A model generated the notes under the pieces. That model saw only the letters and a program-made list of their open reading frames with translations. It was not told the DNA's origin and did not search any database. Below are positions 35,100 to 44,111 of a stretch of 64,000 nt of DNA, one piece after another (positions within the stretch are counted from its first letter, which is position 1; each line of letters opens with the position of its first letter). The stretch is from Nitronereus sp964503895 (GTDB lineage Bacteria > Nitrospirota > Nitrospiria > Nitrospirales > UBA8639), in assembly GCA_964503895.1 (NCBI GenBank), contig CAZDCF010000006.1:1-64000 (forward strand). The letters are read 5' to 3'. Position numbers and translations under genes: made by a program.

Positions 35100-35654
35100 T
35101 TAATCACCTAGAACTTTAAAGCCCGTCACAGTATTGCCGCCAGAAAGCTGCACTTCCATGGCCGCCAATTTTTGAGACGCTGCAATCATCTTCTTCATCA
35201 ATCCAGAATCCTTCACGCGAAGACGAACGGTCGTTTGCGGGTTATACCATCCGGCATAAGGACCATTCTTCGCTTCACCACCTGTGAAGCCCCATGAGCA
35301 GCACACGAACAATGGATCCGGAATCGATGCATCACGATCGTCAGACGCCCGACCAAGAGGATCACCTGTTTCGCCAGGTTCACTGGTATTCCAGTATTGA
35401 ATGCCAAAGAGAATTTCGCCAGCTGGGTTATCTGCCCAATGCGCATAGACACGACCTTTAAGGCTGCTGGCCACTTTGCCATCAAGGGACATGTCGCCGA
35501 TAGTCGCCACGGCGATCGGTTTGGACTGGCATTTCTTACTGGTCGAGCAGGGCCCGAAGATACTACTCTTGGCGCTTGCCAAACTGACAAACCCAACGCT
35601 CAACAGAGCCACAGCAAAAAGAGCAATCACACCACGGAAAAATGACTTCTTCAT
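35100..35654 (-). CDS. Exported cysteine-containing protein of unknown function, first of a pair
   Basis: A 184-residue secreted or periplasmic protein that I do not recognise. ATG 35654 follows AAGGAGGGGG at good spacing, so the frame upstream of it is leader RNA. Seen: signal peptide MKKSFFRGVIALFAVALL with likely cleavage after SLASA near residue 28, then a mature part with a cysteine pair (FGPCSTSKKC), an adjacent Cys-Cys in LFVCCSWG, and a beta-rich pattern. The four cysteines could form disulfides. The promoter at 35831-35859 is strong. Co-transcribed with the gene at 34367. Confidence 0.7.
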   Translation of the reverse strand: MKKSFFRGVIALFAVALLSVGFVSLASAKSSIFGPCSTSKKCQSKPIAVATIGDMSLDGKVASSLKGRVYAHWADNPAGEILFGIQYWNTSEPGETGDPLGRASDDRDASIPDPLFVCCSWGFTGGEAKNGPYAGWYNPQTTVRLRVKDSGLMKKMIAASQKLAAMEVQLSGGNTVTGFKVLGD

Positions 35655-35807
35655 TTCCCCCTCCTTTAACTTAGGATGACATAATGAAAACAAAAAAACC
35701 GATAGTTAACCTTACTAACCAAAACCATTATCCAATCACAGCGAAAAATCCGCACTCCCAAGGGACCAAAGGGGACATCACTCTCCCCCACTCACAACAC
35801 CTTTTGC

Positions 35808-35827
35808 CCCCTCTACTTTCCGAGGGG
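35808..35827 (-). promoter_or_regulatory. Stem-loop at the 5' end of the exported-pair mRNA
   Basis: On the minus strand CCCCTC pairs with GAGGGG around an eight-base loop, starting within a few bases of the predicted transcription start. Hairpins at the extreme 5' end protect mRNAs from RNase attack. About 150 further leader bases without a gene follow. Confidence 0.45.
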
Positions 35828-35830
35828 CAC

Positions 35831-35859
35831 ATGCTACTGATCTGTATGCAGGATGTCAA
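35831..35859 (-). promoter_or_regulatory. Strong sigma70-type promoter of the exported-protein pair
   Basis: TTGACA (35854-35859), exactly 17 bases, TAGCAT (35831-35836) on the minus strand. The -35 is perfect and the -10 has four matches. It lies after the M16 peptidase gene, so the pair has its own transcript with a leader of about 170 bases. Confidence 0.65.
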
Positions 35860-35916
35860 GAGGCTTTTTGTCCTAAAAACCCCTATTTTTTAAGATTCGG
35901 GCGAGAATTTTTCCTG

Positions 35917-37176
35917 TTAGCCCGGAAATGAGCTCCGGGGCACAGGACCTAGGGCCGTCATGGTCAATTCCTCCACATTTAGCAGGTCTTGAGCCACATT
36001 TTGGATCTGTACTCTGGAAATTTTGTCAATCTCAGAAAGCATCTCTTTTAAGGAGACATATCGACCTTGGGAGATTTCGTCTTTGGCTAACTTATTCATT
36101 CGCCCATACGTTCCCTCCAACCCCAACATCAGGGTCCCTTTTAACTGATTTTTGGTTCGATCCAATTCCTGCGAAGCAGGGCCTCGAAGCCGTAGTTTTT
36201 CCACTTCCCGCCGAACCACATCCGCTAGCTCAGCAGCCTCCTTGCCCCCCGTCGCGGCGTAGATGGTGAGAGTTCCAGAATCAGAAAAACAGGACAGTTG
36301 CGAATAAATAGTATAGGCCAATCCCCGTTTTTCTCTTACTTCTTGGAATAATCGCGAACTCACCCCACCCCCAAATAATGCATTCAGTGTATGGGCCGCA
36401 TACCTAGTCGGATGATTCACCGGAATGCCAGGAAGACCAAAACACATATGGGTTTGCGCTAAGCGCTTTGGATGCACAAAAGTACCAGTTCGTAGGGATG
36501 GTGGGTTCCTGGATGGGAACACAGTATTTTTTAGTGAAGCAGATTTCCATTTTCCAAACGATCGGTTAAGGAGGGGAAGTAACGTTTTTGTGTTAAAATT
36601 CCCGGCCACGGATATTACGAGCTTGATAGGATGATATCGGGCCTGAATATATTCAAGGAGGTCGCGACGCCCAATTCGTTTCATGGTTGACGGAACACCT
36701 AAAATGGAACGGCCCAAGGGATGGCCCCGCATCACATGATGGGCATGCAGTTCCTGAACAAAATCCTCTGGATCGTCTCGAACTGTTCGGATTTCTTCTA
36801 ATACCACCTGTTTTTCCCGTTCAATTTCCTTTGGAGTAAAACGAGAGTGATGGAACAAATCGGTTAGCAGATCTACCGCTTGATTTATCTGTTGGTCAAG
36901 AACTTTGACGTAAAACACAGTCGATTCATGAGTCGTAAAGGCATTCATCTCCCCGCCAAGGCTATCGATTTCCTTGGAAATTTGAGAAGCCGATCGACGT
37001 CGGGTCCCTTTAAACATCATGTGCTCTAAAAAGTGGGATAAGCCTTCTTGGCCTTTGGCTTCATCACGCGTACCAACGTTGATCCACAACCCAATGGCAA
37101 CAGACTTCAACGACGACATTCGCTCCATAACCACGCGAACACCATTGTCTAGCACCACTTTACGCATGAGAAGCAT
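35917..37176 (-). CDS. M16 family zinc peptidase (processing-peptidase-like)
   Basis: A 419-residue inverzincin peptidase. Seen: the HxxEH zinc site H48-F-L-E51-H52 in LSHFLEHMMFKGT, the downstream glutamate region EREKQVVLEEIRTVRDDPED, and the second M16 domain with FGGGVSSRLFQEVREKRGLAY, which marks the mitochondrial-processing-peptidase-like branch (B. subtilis YmxG). It follows pnp in the same order seen in many bacteria (rpsO-pnp-M16). No signal peptide, so probably cytoplasmic. Natural substrate unknown. Confidence 0.9.
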   Translation of the reverse strand: MLLMRKVVLDNGVRVVMERMSSLKSVAIGLWINVGTRDEAKGQEGLSHFLEHMMFKGTRRRSASQISKEIDSLGGEMNAFTTHESTVFYVKVLDQQINQAVDLLTDLFHHSRFTPKEIEREKQVVLEEIRTVRDDPEDFVQELHAHHVMRGHPLGRSILGVPSTMKRIGRRDLLEYIQARYHPIKLVISVAGNFNTKTLLPLLNRSFGKWKSASLKNTVFPSRNPPSLRTGTFVHPKRLAQTHMCFGLPGIPVNHPTRYAAHTLNALFGGGVSSRLFQEVREKRGLAYTIYSQLSCFSDSGTLTIYAATGGKEAAELADVVRREVEKLRLRGPASQELDRTKNQLKGTLMLGLEGTYGRMNKLAKDEISQGRYVSLKEMLSEIDKISRVQIQNVAQDLLNVEELTMTALGPVPRSSFPG

Positions 37177-37269
37177 TCTTTAGAAGGTAAAAGTTTGGAC
37201 TGGGTTAAGGGTAGGTAAGAAAATGACCAACTCTCTGAGAATAATAAAAACTGTGATCGCGGTAATTTT

Positions 37270-39381
37270 TCAAGAAGACTTGGATTCGCTTGCAGGAACC
37301 TCAGATTCGGATAAGGCTTCTTTCCGGCTTAAACGAACTTTCCCTTGCCTATCAATTTCCAGGACTTTGACCATGACTTGCTCGCCTTCTGACAGCTCAT
37401 CAGAGACCGAATTAACGCGATGATGTGCTAGCTGAGAGATATGTACTAGGCCATCGACATTTGGAAGAATCTCTACGAAGGCCCCAAAATCCACAATCTT
37501 TCTTACGGTCCCGAGATACAGCCTCCCAACTTCGACTTCCTCGGTCAGACGATTGACCATTTCAATGGCTTTATTGACAGATGCTTCGTCAACGGCAGCA
37601 ATTGTCACTAACCCGGAATCATCCACATTCATCTTTACACCACATTCCGCGATGATCCCTCGAATCACCTTGCCACCTGGACCGATCACATCCCGAATTT
37701 TATCTTGCTTAATCTGAACAGTAAAAATTCTTGGTGCATAAGGTGCAAGATTGGCCCGCGGCTCAGCCAACGACTTTTGCATACATTCCAGAATATGCAA
37801 ACGTCCAGTACGAGCCTGCTCTAAGGCTTGTTGCATAAGTTCGGTCGTAATCCCGCCAATTTTAATATCCATTTGCAAGGCTGTGATTCCATCTTTCGTG
37901 CCCGTCACTTTAAAATCCATATCTCCGAGATGATCTTCCAACCCCAAGATATCGGAAAGAATCACCACCCGGCCTCCTTCTTTAATAAGTCCCATAGCAA
38001 TACCAGCCACAGGCTCTTTAATGGGAATTCCGGCATCCATCATTGCTAAGGCACCACCACACACAGTGGCCATGGAGGACGACCCGTTAGACTCTAAAAT
38101 GTCTGAAACTAATCGGACCGTATAAGGAAAGGTCTCTTTCGTGGGCATGACGGATTTGAGGGCGCGCCACGCCAATTTCCCATGCCCTATTTCCCGTCGA
38201 CCAGGTGACCGCATGGGCCTCGCTTCCCCAACACTAAATGGTGGAAAATTGTAATGAAGCATGAATGATCGGAAATATTCACCTTCAAGAGCATCGATGC
38301 GCTGCTCATCATCCGCGGTTCCCAAGGTGACGACCGCAAGTGCTTGAGTTTCACCTCGAGTAAAAATGGCCGAGCCATGAGTACGGGGTAATATCCCTGT
38401 TTCACAGGTGATCGGACGAATGTCCGAAGGACCACGACCATCAGCCCGAATTTTTTTCTCCAAAATCATGTCCCGAACTTCATCATATTCTAAATCATGG
38501 TACGCGTCCTTAATTTGTCGATGGGCAACCGAGTCCTCCTCACCAAGCTTTTCGATAGTTTCCCGAAGAATTTCATCCAACCGTTCTTGCCGTGCTGCTT
38601 TATCAGGAATAAACACGGCTTCTCGAATAGGACCAGCGGCTAATTCTTTCACCTGTGATTGAAGTTCTTCACTAATAGGTTCTGCTTCGATGACTCGTTT
38701 ATTACAGCCAACTTTGTCTCGCAATTCATTGACCTTGACAACAATTTTTTTGATCTCTCTATGCGCAAGTTCCAGGGCCTCAAGCATAACGGACTCGGAC
38801 AAGCCTTCCGCACCAGCCTCGACCATCATGATGGCCTCATCCGTGCCAGCGACCACCAAATCCAATTGACTCGTGGCTAATTGATTCATATCAGGATTGA
38901 CCACCAACTTCCCGTCAACGCGACCGATCCGAATCCCGGCAAGAGGCCCATCAAACGGAATATCCGAAATGGCTAATGCCGCGGACGCAGCTGTAATACC
39001 AATCGTATCGGAAGTCATGCCCTGATCAACAGACAAGACGGATACCACGACCTGGGTTTCATAAAAAAAGCCCTTTGGAAAAAGCGGACGGATGGGCCGA
39101 TCAATCAATCTACTCGTCAGGGTTTCTTTCTCCGAAGGAGCCCCCTCACGCTTAAAAAATCCGCCAGGAATTTTACCGGCAGCATAAGCTTTTTCCTGAT
39201 AATTTACGGTTAAGGGGAGAAAGTCTGTGTCGGGCTTCAGCACTTTTGAGGCTACCGCTGTCGCCAACACCATCGTATCGCCATACGAAGCCAAGACAGA
39301 CCCATCCGCTTGCTTGGCCATATGTCCTGTCTCAAGCTTTAAAGTATGACCGGCAATTTCCAATTCAACAGAATGCACCAT
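37270..39381 (-). CDS. pnp: Polyribonucleotide nucleotidyltransferase (PNPase)
   Basis: 3'-to-5' phosphorolytic exoribonuclease and degradosome component. 703 residues, full length. Seen: two RNase PH-like domains (second with MRSPGRREIGHGKLA and SNGSSSMATVCGG), a KH domain with IGPGGKVIRGI near 560 and a C-terminal S1 domain with GTVRKIVDFGAFVEILP. AGGAAGGAGAG precedes the ATG. Directly after rpsO, as in most bacteria. Confidence 0.97.
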   Translation of the reverse strand: MVHSVELEIAGHTLKLETGHMAKQADGSVLASYGDTMVLATAVASKVLKPDTDFLPLTVNYQEKAYAAGKIPGGFFKREGAPSEKETLTSRLIDRPIRPLFPKGFFYETQVVVSVLSVDQGMTSDTIGITAASAALAISDIPFDGPLAGIRIGRVDGKLVVNPDMNQLATSQLDLVVAGTDEAIMMVEAGAEGLSESVMLEALELAHREIKKIVVKVNELRDKVGCNKRVIEAEPISEELQSQVKELAAGPIREAVFIPDKAARQERLDEILRETIEKLGEEDSVAHRQIKDAYHDLEYDEVRDMILEKKIRADGRGPSDIRPITCETGILPRTHGSAIFTRGETQALAVVTLGTADDEQRIDALEGEYFRSFMLHYNFPPFSVGEARPMRSPGRREIGHGKLAWRALKSVMPTKETFPYTVRLVSDILESNGSSSMATVCGGALAMMDAGIPIKEPVAGIAMGLIKEGGRVVILSDILGLEDHLGDMDFKVTGTKDGITALQMDIKIGGITTELMQQALEQARTGRLHILECMQKSLAEPRANLAPYAPRIFTVQIKQDKIRDVIGPGGKVIRGIIAECGVKMNVDDSGLVTIAAVDEASVNKAIEMVNRLTEEVEVGRLYLGTVRKIVDFGAFVEILPNVDGLVHISQLAHHRVNSVSDELSEGEQVMVKVLEIDRQGKVRLSRKEALSESEVPASESKSS

Positions 39382-39436
39382 GAAATTCTCTCCTTCCTCA
39401 CCCCAACTTGTCTCTCAAGCTTTTCCAAATGAAACT

Positions 39437-39706
39437 TTATTTTCTTAGATCCAACTCTCCCAGCAAAGAACGATATCGATCAGCATCCACACGATGCAGA
39501 TAATCTAATAACCGACGACGACGACTGACCATTTTTAATAACCCATGACGGGAATGATGGTCTTTTTTATGCGTCCGAAAATGTTCCGTGAGATAATTGA
39601 TACGGTTAGTCAGCAAGGCAATTTGCACCTCCGAAGATCCCGTATCACGATCATGATGTTGATATTGTTTGACGATATCGCTTTTTGCTGTGTTCTCCAG
39701 CCCCAT
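39437..39706 (-). CDS. rpsO: 30S ribosomal protein S15
   Basis: 16S rRNA-binding protein of the small-subunit platform. Seen: HDRDTGSSEVQIALLTNRI and HFRTHKKDHHSRHGLLKMVSRRR, diagnostic for S15. ATG 39706 is nine bases past AAGGAGG and gives 89 residues, the usual length. A TTG two codons upstream is too close to that site. Confidence 0.97.
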   Translation of the reverse strand: MGLENTAKSDIVKQYQHHDRDTGSSEVQIALLTNRINYLTEHFRTHKKDHHSRHGLLKMVSRRRRLLDYLHRVDADRYRSLLGELDLRK

Positions 39707-39757
39707 ATCCAAATCCCTCCTTAAAAAATTAGAGCCTTATGTTTTAACAAATATTCA

Positions 39758-40720
39758 TCAGTTACTTAAAGAGCCAAACACCTTCATGAAAACCAATGCC
39801 CGATCCGTTTGCGAAAGCTTTCCTAGCCCAAGCAGTTGACCATCGGGAGCTTTTACACGAAAAACTTTACACTCCACGTTTTCTTCAGAAATGCCAGCCA
39901 AGGGTTTCACCACAGCGGTTTCCGGTATCGGAGTTCCATTTAATGCACGAGCCACCATAGAGGAGTCAATCACGATCTCAGGGAAATGACCCAGAACAGC
40001 ATCTATCCCCCATAAATACGAGGAACTTTCATAAAGCAAAAAATCGAGATCAACCTCGAGGGGCGATACTGAATCCTTGATACAAAATGGACCAACCCGC
40101 GTACGACACAATTGGCGCAAATGCCCCCCAACCCCAAGCGCTCTTCCAATATCCACGCACAAGGTCCTGACATAAGTGCCTTTTGAACAAACGACACGGA
40201 AGGCTACATCCGGAATATCAATATTTAAAATTTCCAGTTGATAGATCGTAATTGATCGAGACACTCTTTCTACCGTTTTTCCGGCCCGAGCCATTTTGTA
40301 CAAAGGGAGCCCCTTGACCTTTAAGGCCGAATACATCGGTGGAACTTGTTGCATAACTCCAGTAAACTTTTCAGCCGTGGCTTGGATGGCTCCTCCAGTC
40401 AAACCTTCAATCGACTTTTCTTGGGTAACCTTTCCAGTGGCATCTTGCGTATCAGTTTCTTGCCCTAAGCGGAAAACCCCTTCATACTCCTTATGCCATT
40501 CGACCAAGTATTCTGATAGTCTAGTACCCTTCCCGACCAGCACTGGAAGTACCCCTGTAGCCATGGGGTCCAATGTTCCCCCATGTCCGACCTTTCGGAC
40601 TCCCAGTGATTGCCTTAACTTTTCAACGACATCATGAGAAGTCCAACCGGCCGGCTTAGATACATTCACGACGCCGTCAAAGGCAGAGGCAGCAACCACA
40701 CTTATCGATCCTTTACTCAT
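39758..40720 (-). CDS. truB: tRNA pseudouridine(55) synthase TruB
   Basis: Makes pseudouridine 55 in the T loop of tRNAs. 320 residues. Seen: the catalytic-aspartate motif GHGGTLDPMATGVLPV near 46-61, KPAGWTSHDVV, and VVCSKGTYVRTLCVDIG, then a C-terminal PUA-like domain. It sits between rbfA (three-base gap) and rpsO, in the conserved translation operon. Confidence 0.96.
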   Translation of the reverse strand: MSKGSISVVAASAFDGVVNVSKPAGWTSHDVVEKLRQSLGVRKVGHGGTLDPMATGVLPVLVGKGTRLSEYLVEWHKEYEGVFRLGQETDTQDATGKVTQEKSIEGLTGGAIQATAEKFTGVMQQVPPMYSALKVKGLPLYKMARAGKTVERVSRSITIYQLEILNIDIPDVAFRVVCSKGTYVRTLCVDIGRALGVGGHLRQLCRTRVGPFCIKDSVSPLEVDLDFLLYESSSYLWGIDAVLGHFPEIVIDSSMVARALNGTPIPETAVVKPLAGISEENVECKVFRVKAPDGQLLGLGKLSQTDRALVFMKVFGSLSN

Positions 40721-40723
40721 GAG

Positions 40724-41164
40724 TTATCGGCCCTCAGGAAAGTTTGACGTCTTCATGTTATTTACTTCAACTACTTCTGATGAGCCAGCAGGGGACAAGG
40801 AATCCAGGATGTCTAATATTCGCTCCGCACGAGAACCGCTCGAGTCCGACCAAAATTTCACCTCAGGGGTATAGCGCAGTTCCAGGCGACGGCCTAGTTC
40901 CGATCGAACAAATCCGGAGGCACTAGACAACGCCTTTAAAATACCAGGCTCATCATCATTCTCCCCTAAAAAAGACACGTAAACATGCGCAATACGAAGA
41001 TCGTTAGTAACGTCTACATGGGTAACCGTTACATTCTGCAGTCGAGGATCTTTTGATTTTTTGGCAAGAACATCGGCCACCTCAATACGAAGCTGATCTG
41101 CTACTCTTTCTGATCTTTTATAGGCGGACTTTGACATTGCTAGCAAATTCGTATTGGCAATCAT
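40724..41164 (-). CDS. rbfA: Ribosome-binding factor A
   Basis: KH-fold factor for late 30S assembly. 146 residues. Seen: the family start YKRSERVADQLRIEVADVL and DPRLQNVTVTHVDVTNDLRIAHVYVS in partial form, with RLELRYTPEVKFWSD near the end. AGGA four bases before ATG 41164 supports this start. ATG 41137 is an in-frame alternative. Six bases follow the DUF503 gene. Confidence 0.95.
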   Translation of the reverse strand: MIANTNLLAMSKSAYKRSERVADQLRIEVADVLAKKSKDPRLQNVTVTHVDVTNDLRIAHVYVSFLGENDDEPGILKALSSASGFVRSELGRRLELRYTPEVKFWSDSSGSRAERILDILDSLSPAGSSEVVEVNNMKTSNFPEGR

Positions 41165-41170
41165 TATGTC

Positions 41171-41452
41171 CTATAACAACTCTATCTTGGAATCCAACAA
41201 TTCTAGTCTTGGGTTAGACCGAATAACTTTCAACACCTGGTCGAAAACTTGATTTACATACCGAGTTTCGTTCGCCACACATGCAATCCCTATGGTAGTT
41301 CGCTGCCACAGATCCTGATGATCAACCTCGGCAACCGAAACATTGAATTTCTGAACTAACCGCACCTTGAGGCTCGAGAGAACTTGACGCTTCGCCTTAA
41401 GTGAATGTCCCTCCGGCAAATGCAAGCAAACCTGACACACCCCAACAATCAT
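41171..41452 (-). CDS. DUF503 family protein (YlxP-like)
   Basis: A 93-residue cytoplasmic protein. Seen: the family pattern VCQVCLHLPEGHSLKAKRQV near 5-24 (given in part), LVQKFNVSVAEV and QRTTIGIACVANE. B. subtilis YlxP, in the same place between infB and rbfA, is linked to 30S assembly. Two cysteines near the N-terminus are unremarkable. Confidence 0.9.
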   Translation of the reverse strand: MIVGVCQVCLHLPEGHSLKAKRQVLSSLKVRLVQKFNVSVAEVDHQDLWQRTTIGIACVANETRYVNQVFDQVLKVIRSNPRLELLDSKIELL

Positions 41453-41567
41453 CTTATTCGTTGCTAGTTACCCGTGGTTAATTCCCAGCATTTGGAAATT
41501 TTACGCCTTATTTCAACTAACAAGAAACTCTTGACCAACCTCACAGGGAACCGTTTTCCCGAACAGG

Positions 41568-44087
41568 TTATAATTTAGCTGTTTCCTTGTCGAAGACATA
41601 AGCCTCAATAACATCGCCCAATTTAATATCATTAAAATTCTCGACTCCAATCCCACATTCATATCCCTGCTGAACTTCCCGGACATCGTCTTTAAACCGA
41701 CGCAACGAACCCAGCTTTCCTTCATACACGGTGACATGATCCCGCAACACTCGGACTCCTTCACTTGATCGCGCAATATGTCCGTCATTAACATAGCAGC
41801 CAGCAACAGTTCCAATTTTGGGAATCGTAAATACCTGCCGCACTTCAGCTCTTCCCAGAACACGTTCCACTAGCATCGGGGCCAACATGCCCTCGGCTGC
41901 TGCTCGTACGTCCGCAATGGCATTGTAGATAACGGTATGTAACCGAACTTGGACTCCTTCACGCTCAGCCAAGGCAGAGACCTTAGGTTCAGGCCTTACA
42001 TGGAAACCAATAATGATGGCTCTAGAAGCCGACGCCAATAAAACATCTGACTCTGTTATGCCTCCAACCCCGCTATGAATAATTTGGAGATTGATAACAT
42101 CCGATTGAATTTTTTCAATGGACTCACGCAACGCTCCAACGGAACCCTGCGTATCGGCTTTCATTAAGATGAACAGTTCCTTTTTTTCTAAATCCTGCCC
42201 TTGAGAATACAAATCTTCCAAGGTCATACGAGAAGCGCCAGTACCTAATTCAACTGTTCGCTGTCTATATTGACGATCTTCTGCCACTTCGCGAGCCATT
42301 CGTTCATCTTTCACCACAAGGAACTGGTCCCCAGCTGCGGGCAAACCCAACAATCCAATCACCTCAACTGGAGTAGAAGGCCTGGCTTCTTTTAACTTTT
42401 TTCCATCATGGGACAACATGGCACGCACACGACCACTCGTGGTACCTGCAACATAGGGTGCCCCCATTTTCAATATTCCGCTCTGGACTAGTACCGTCGC
42501 GACTGGACCACGTCCCCGATCCAATTTGGCTTCGAGCACCACACCCTTTGCCGAATTGGCAATATCCGCCTTCAATTCCATCACTTCGGCCTGTAACAAA
42601 ATCATATCAAGCAAGGTAGTAAGACCTTGTTTTTCTTTGGCAGAAACTTCAACAAAGATCGTCTCACCACCCCACGCTTCAGAAATCAGCCCATGTTCCG
42701 ACAATCCCTGTTTGACTCGATCAGGATTGGCTCCTGGTTTATCAATTTTATTGATCGCCACAATAATGGGCACATTTGCAGCTTGCGCATGATTAGCAGC
42801 CTCCACTGTTTGCGGCATCACACCATCATCCGCGGCCACCACTAAAACAACAATATCCGTAGCCTTAGCTCCACGTGCTCTCATAGCGGTAAAAGCTTCA
42901 TGGCCTGGAGTATCTAAAAAGGCAACCCATTTATCACCAACTGGAACTGAATAGGCACCTATATGTTGAGTAATACCTCCGGATTCTTGGTCCGTCACAT
43001 TGGCCTGTCGGATAGCATCAAGAAGCGAGGTTTTTCCATGATCAACATGCCCCATAATGGTGACAACAGGAGCACGTTCCACAAGTACGCTTTCTCCTTT
43101 GGCCTCAAGCACTTCTTCTAGAAGCGCCTCACCTTCCTTCTCAACGGTAACTTCAACATGAATGCCCAGCCCTTCAGCGATCAACTGGCCCGCATCAAGA
43201 TCCATAGGCTGATTCACGGTCAACATAACGCCTACTTCCATCAATTTTTTAATGATGTCGCCGGAACGTTGTCCAAGTTGCTCGGCATATTCCTTAACTG
43301 TAATCCCCGATGATAATTTGATGGTTTTTCTTCGGGGTTTGGTAACTTCGGTGGAAGTCGAGGAAGGCACATGCTTCGACCGTTCCTCTCGCCGTAATGT
43401 GGGAAGAGGACGAAGATCTTGCCACCGGGCAGCATCTTCGTACTTTTCCGCGAACAGGTCGTCATTACGAAGCTTTCCAGACTTTTTGGGTTTTTTGGGT
43501 TTTTCCTCGGTTGCAAGCTTTTCTTGTTCTGATGTTTCACGTTTTGCTGTCGCAGGTTTGGCCTCTTCCAAAGCAGGAACGGCTTCAGGGCTAACCCTCT
43601 CTTGAGGTAAATCCTCTGATATTGGATGGGAGGTCTCCAGAGCTTCAGTTACCGCCGCTATTTCTGGGGAAAGCTGAATAGCTTCCTGACTCGTTTTAGT
43701 TTCCGGAACCGAGAGCTGCCCTTCCTTAGCACTGACCTCTTGAATTTCAGGCGGTGGAGGTGGAGACTCAACTTCCTCGCGTTTTTTCTTTATGAGAATG
43801 TGTTTCTTCTCAGGCTTAGGCGGCGTAGGCTTCGCAGGTTCTTCCCGTCCTTTTGCGGTCCGAGAGGAAGACTTTTTGGTGGTCTTGGCGCCACTACGTG
43901 GTTTCCCCTTCGCTGTGGTAACCGCACTGCTGACCTCGGCGCTGCCAAAAGCGTCTAAGGCCTTTTGAAGGTCACCTTCTGAAAGAGTGTTGCTGTGAGA
44001 AGTAACCGCGATATCAATTCGGTTGAGTTCCGAAATGAGCACCTTGTTCTCAATTCCCAATTGTTTGGCTAACTCATAAACTCTCAT
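41568..44087 (-). CDS. infB: Translation initiation factor IF-2
   Basis: GTPase that brings fMet-tRNA to the 30S subunit. 839 residues. Seen: an IF2_N motif at the start (MRVYELAKQLGIENKVLI), a long Lys/Pro/Glu-rich linker (about 55-250), a second IF2_N-like segment (GITVKEYAEQLGQRSGDIIK), the G domain with GHVDHGKTSLLD near 345, DTPGHEAF and NKIDKPGA, then beta-barrel domains. It starts 24 bases after nusA. The ylxR gene that often lies between them is missing. Confidence 0.97.
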   Translation of the reverse strand: MRVYELAKQLGIENKVLISELNRIDIAVTSHSNTLSEGDLQKALDAFGSAEVSSAVTTAKGKPRSGAKTTKKSSSRTAKGREEPAKPTPPKPEKKHILIKKKREEVESPPPPPEIQEVSAKEGQLSVPETKTSQEAIQLSPEIAAVTEALETSHPISEDLPQERVSPEAVPALEEAKPATAKRETSEQEKLATEEKPKKPKKSGKLRNDDLFAEKYEDAARWQDLRPLPTLRREERSKHVPSSTSTEVTKPRRKTIKLSSGITVKEYAEQLGQRSGDIIKKLMEVGVMLTVNQPMDLDAGQLIAEGLGIHVEVTVEKEGEALLEEVLEAKGESVLVERAPVVTIMGHVDHGKTSLLDAIRQANVTDQESGGITQHIGAYSVPVGDKWVAFLDTPGHEAFTAMRARGAKATDIVVLVVAADDGVMPQTVEAANHAQAANVPIIVAINKIDKPGANPDRVKQGLSEHGLISEAWGGETIFVEVSAKEKQGLTTLLDMILLQAEVMELKADIANSAKGVVLEAKLDRGRGPVATVLVQSGILKMGAPYVAGTTSGRVRAMLSHDGKKLKEARPSTPVEVIGLLGLPAAGDQFLVVKDERMAREVAEDRQYRQRTVELGTGASRMTLEDLYSQGQDLEKKELFILMKADTQGSVGALRESIEKIQSDVINLQIIHSGVGGITESDVLLASASRAIIIGFHVRPEPKVSALAEREGVQVRLHTVIYNAIADVRAAAEGMLAPMLVERVLGRAEVRQVFTIPKIGTVAGCYVNDGHIARSSEGVRVLRDHVTVYEGKLGSLRRFKDDVREVQQGYECGIGVENFNDIKLGDVIEAYVFDKETAKL

Positions 44088-44111
44088 AATGACTCACTAC
44101 ACCCGTAATCT

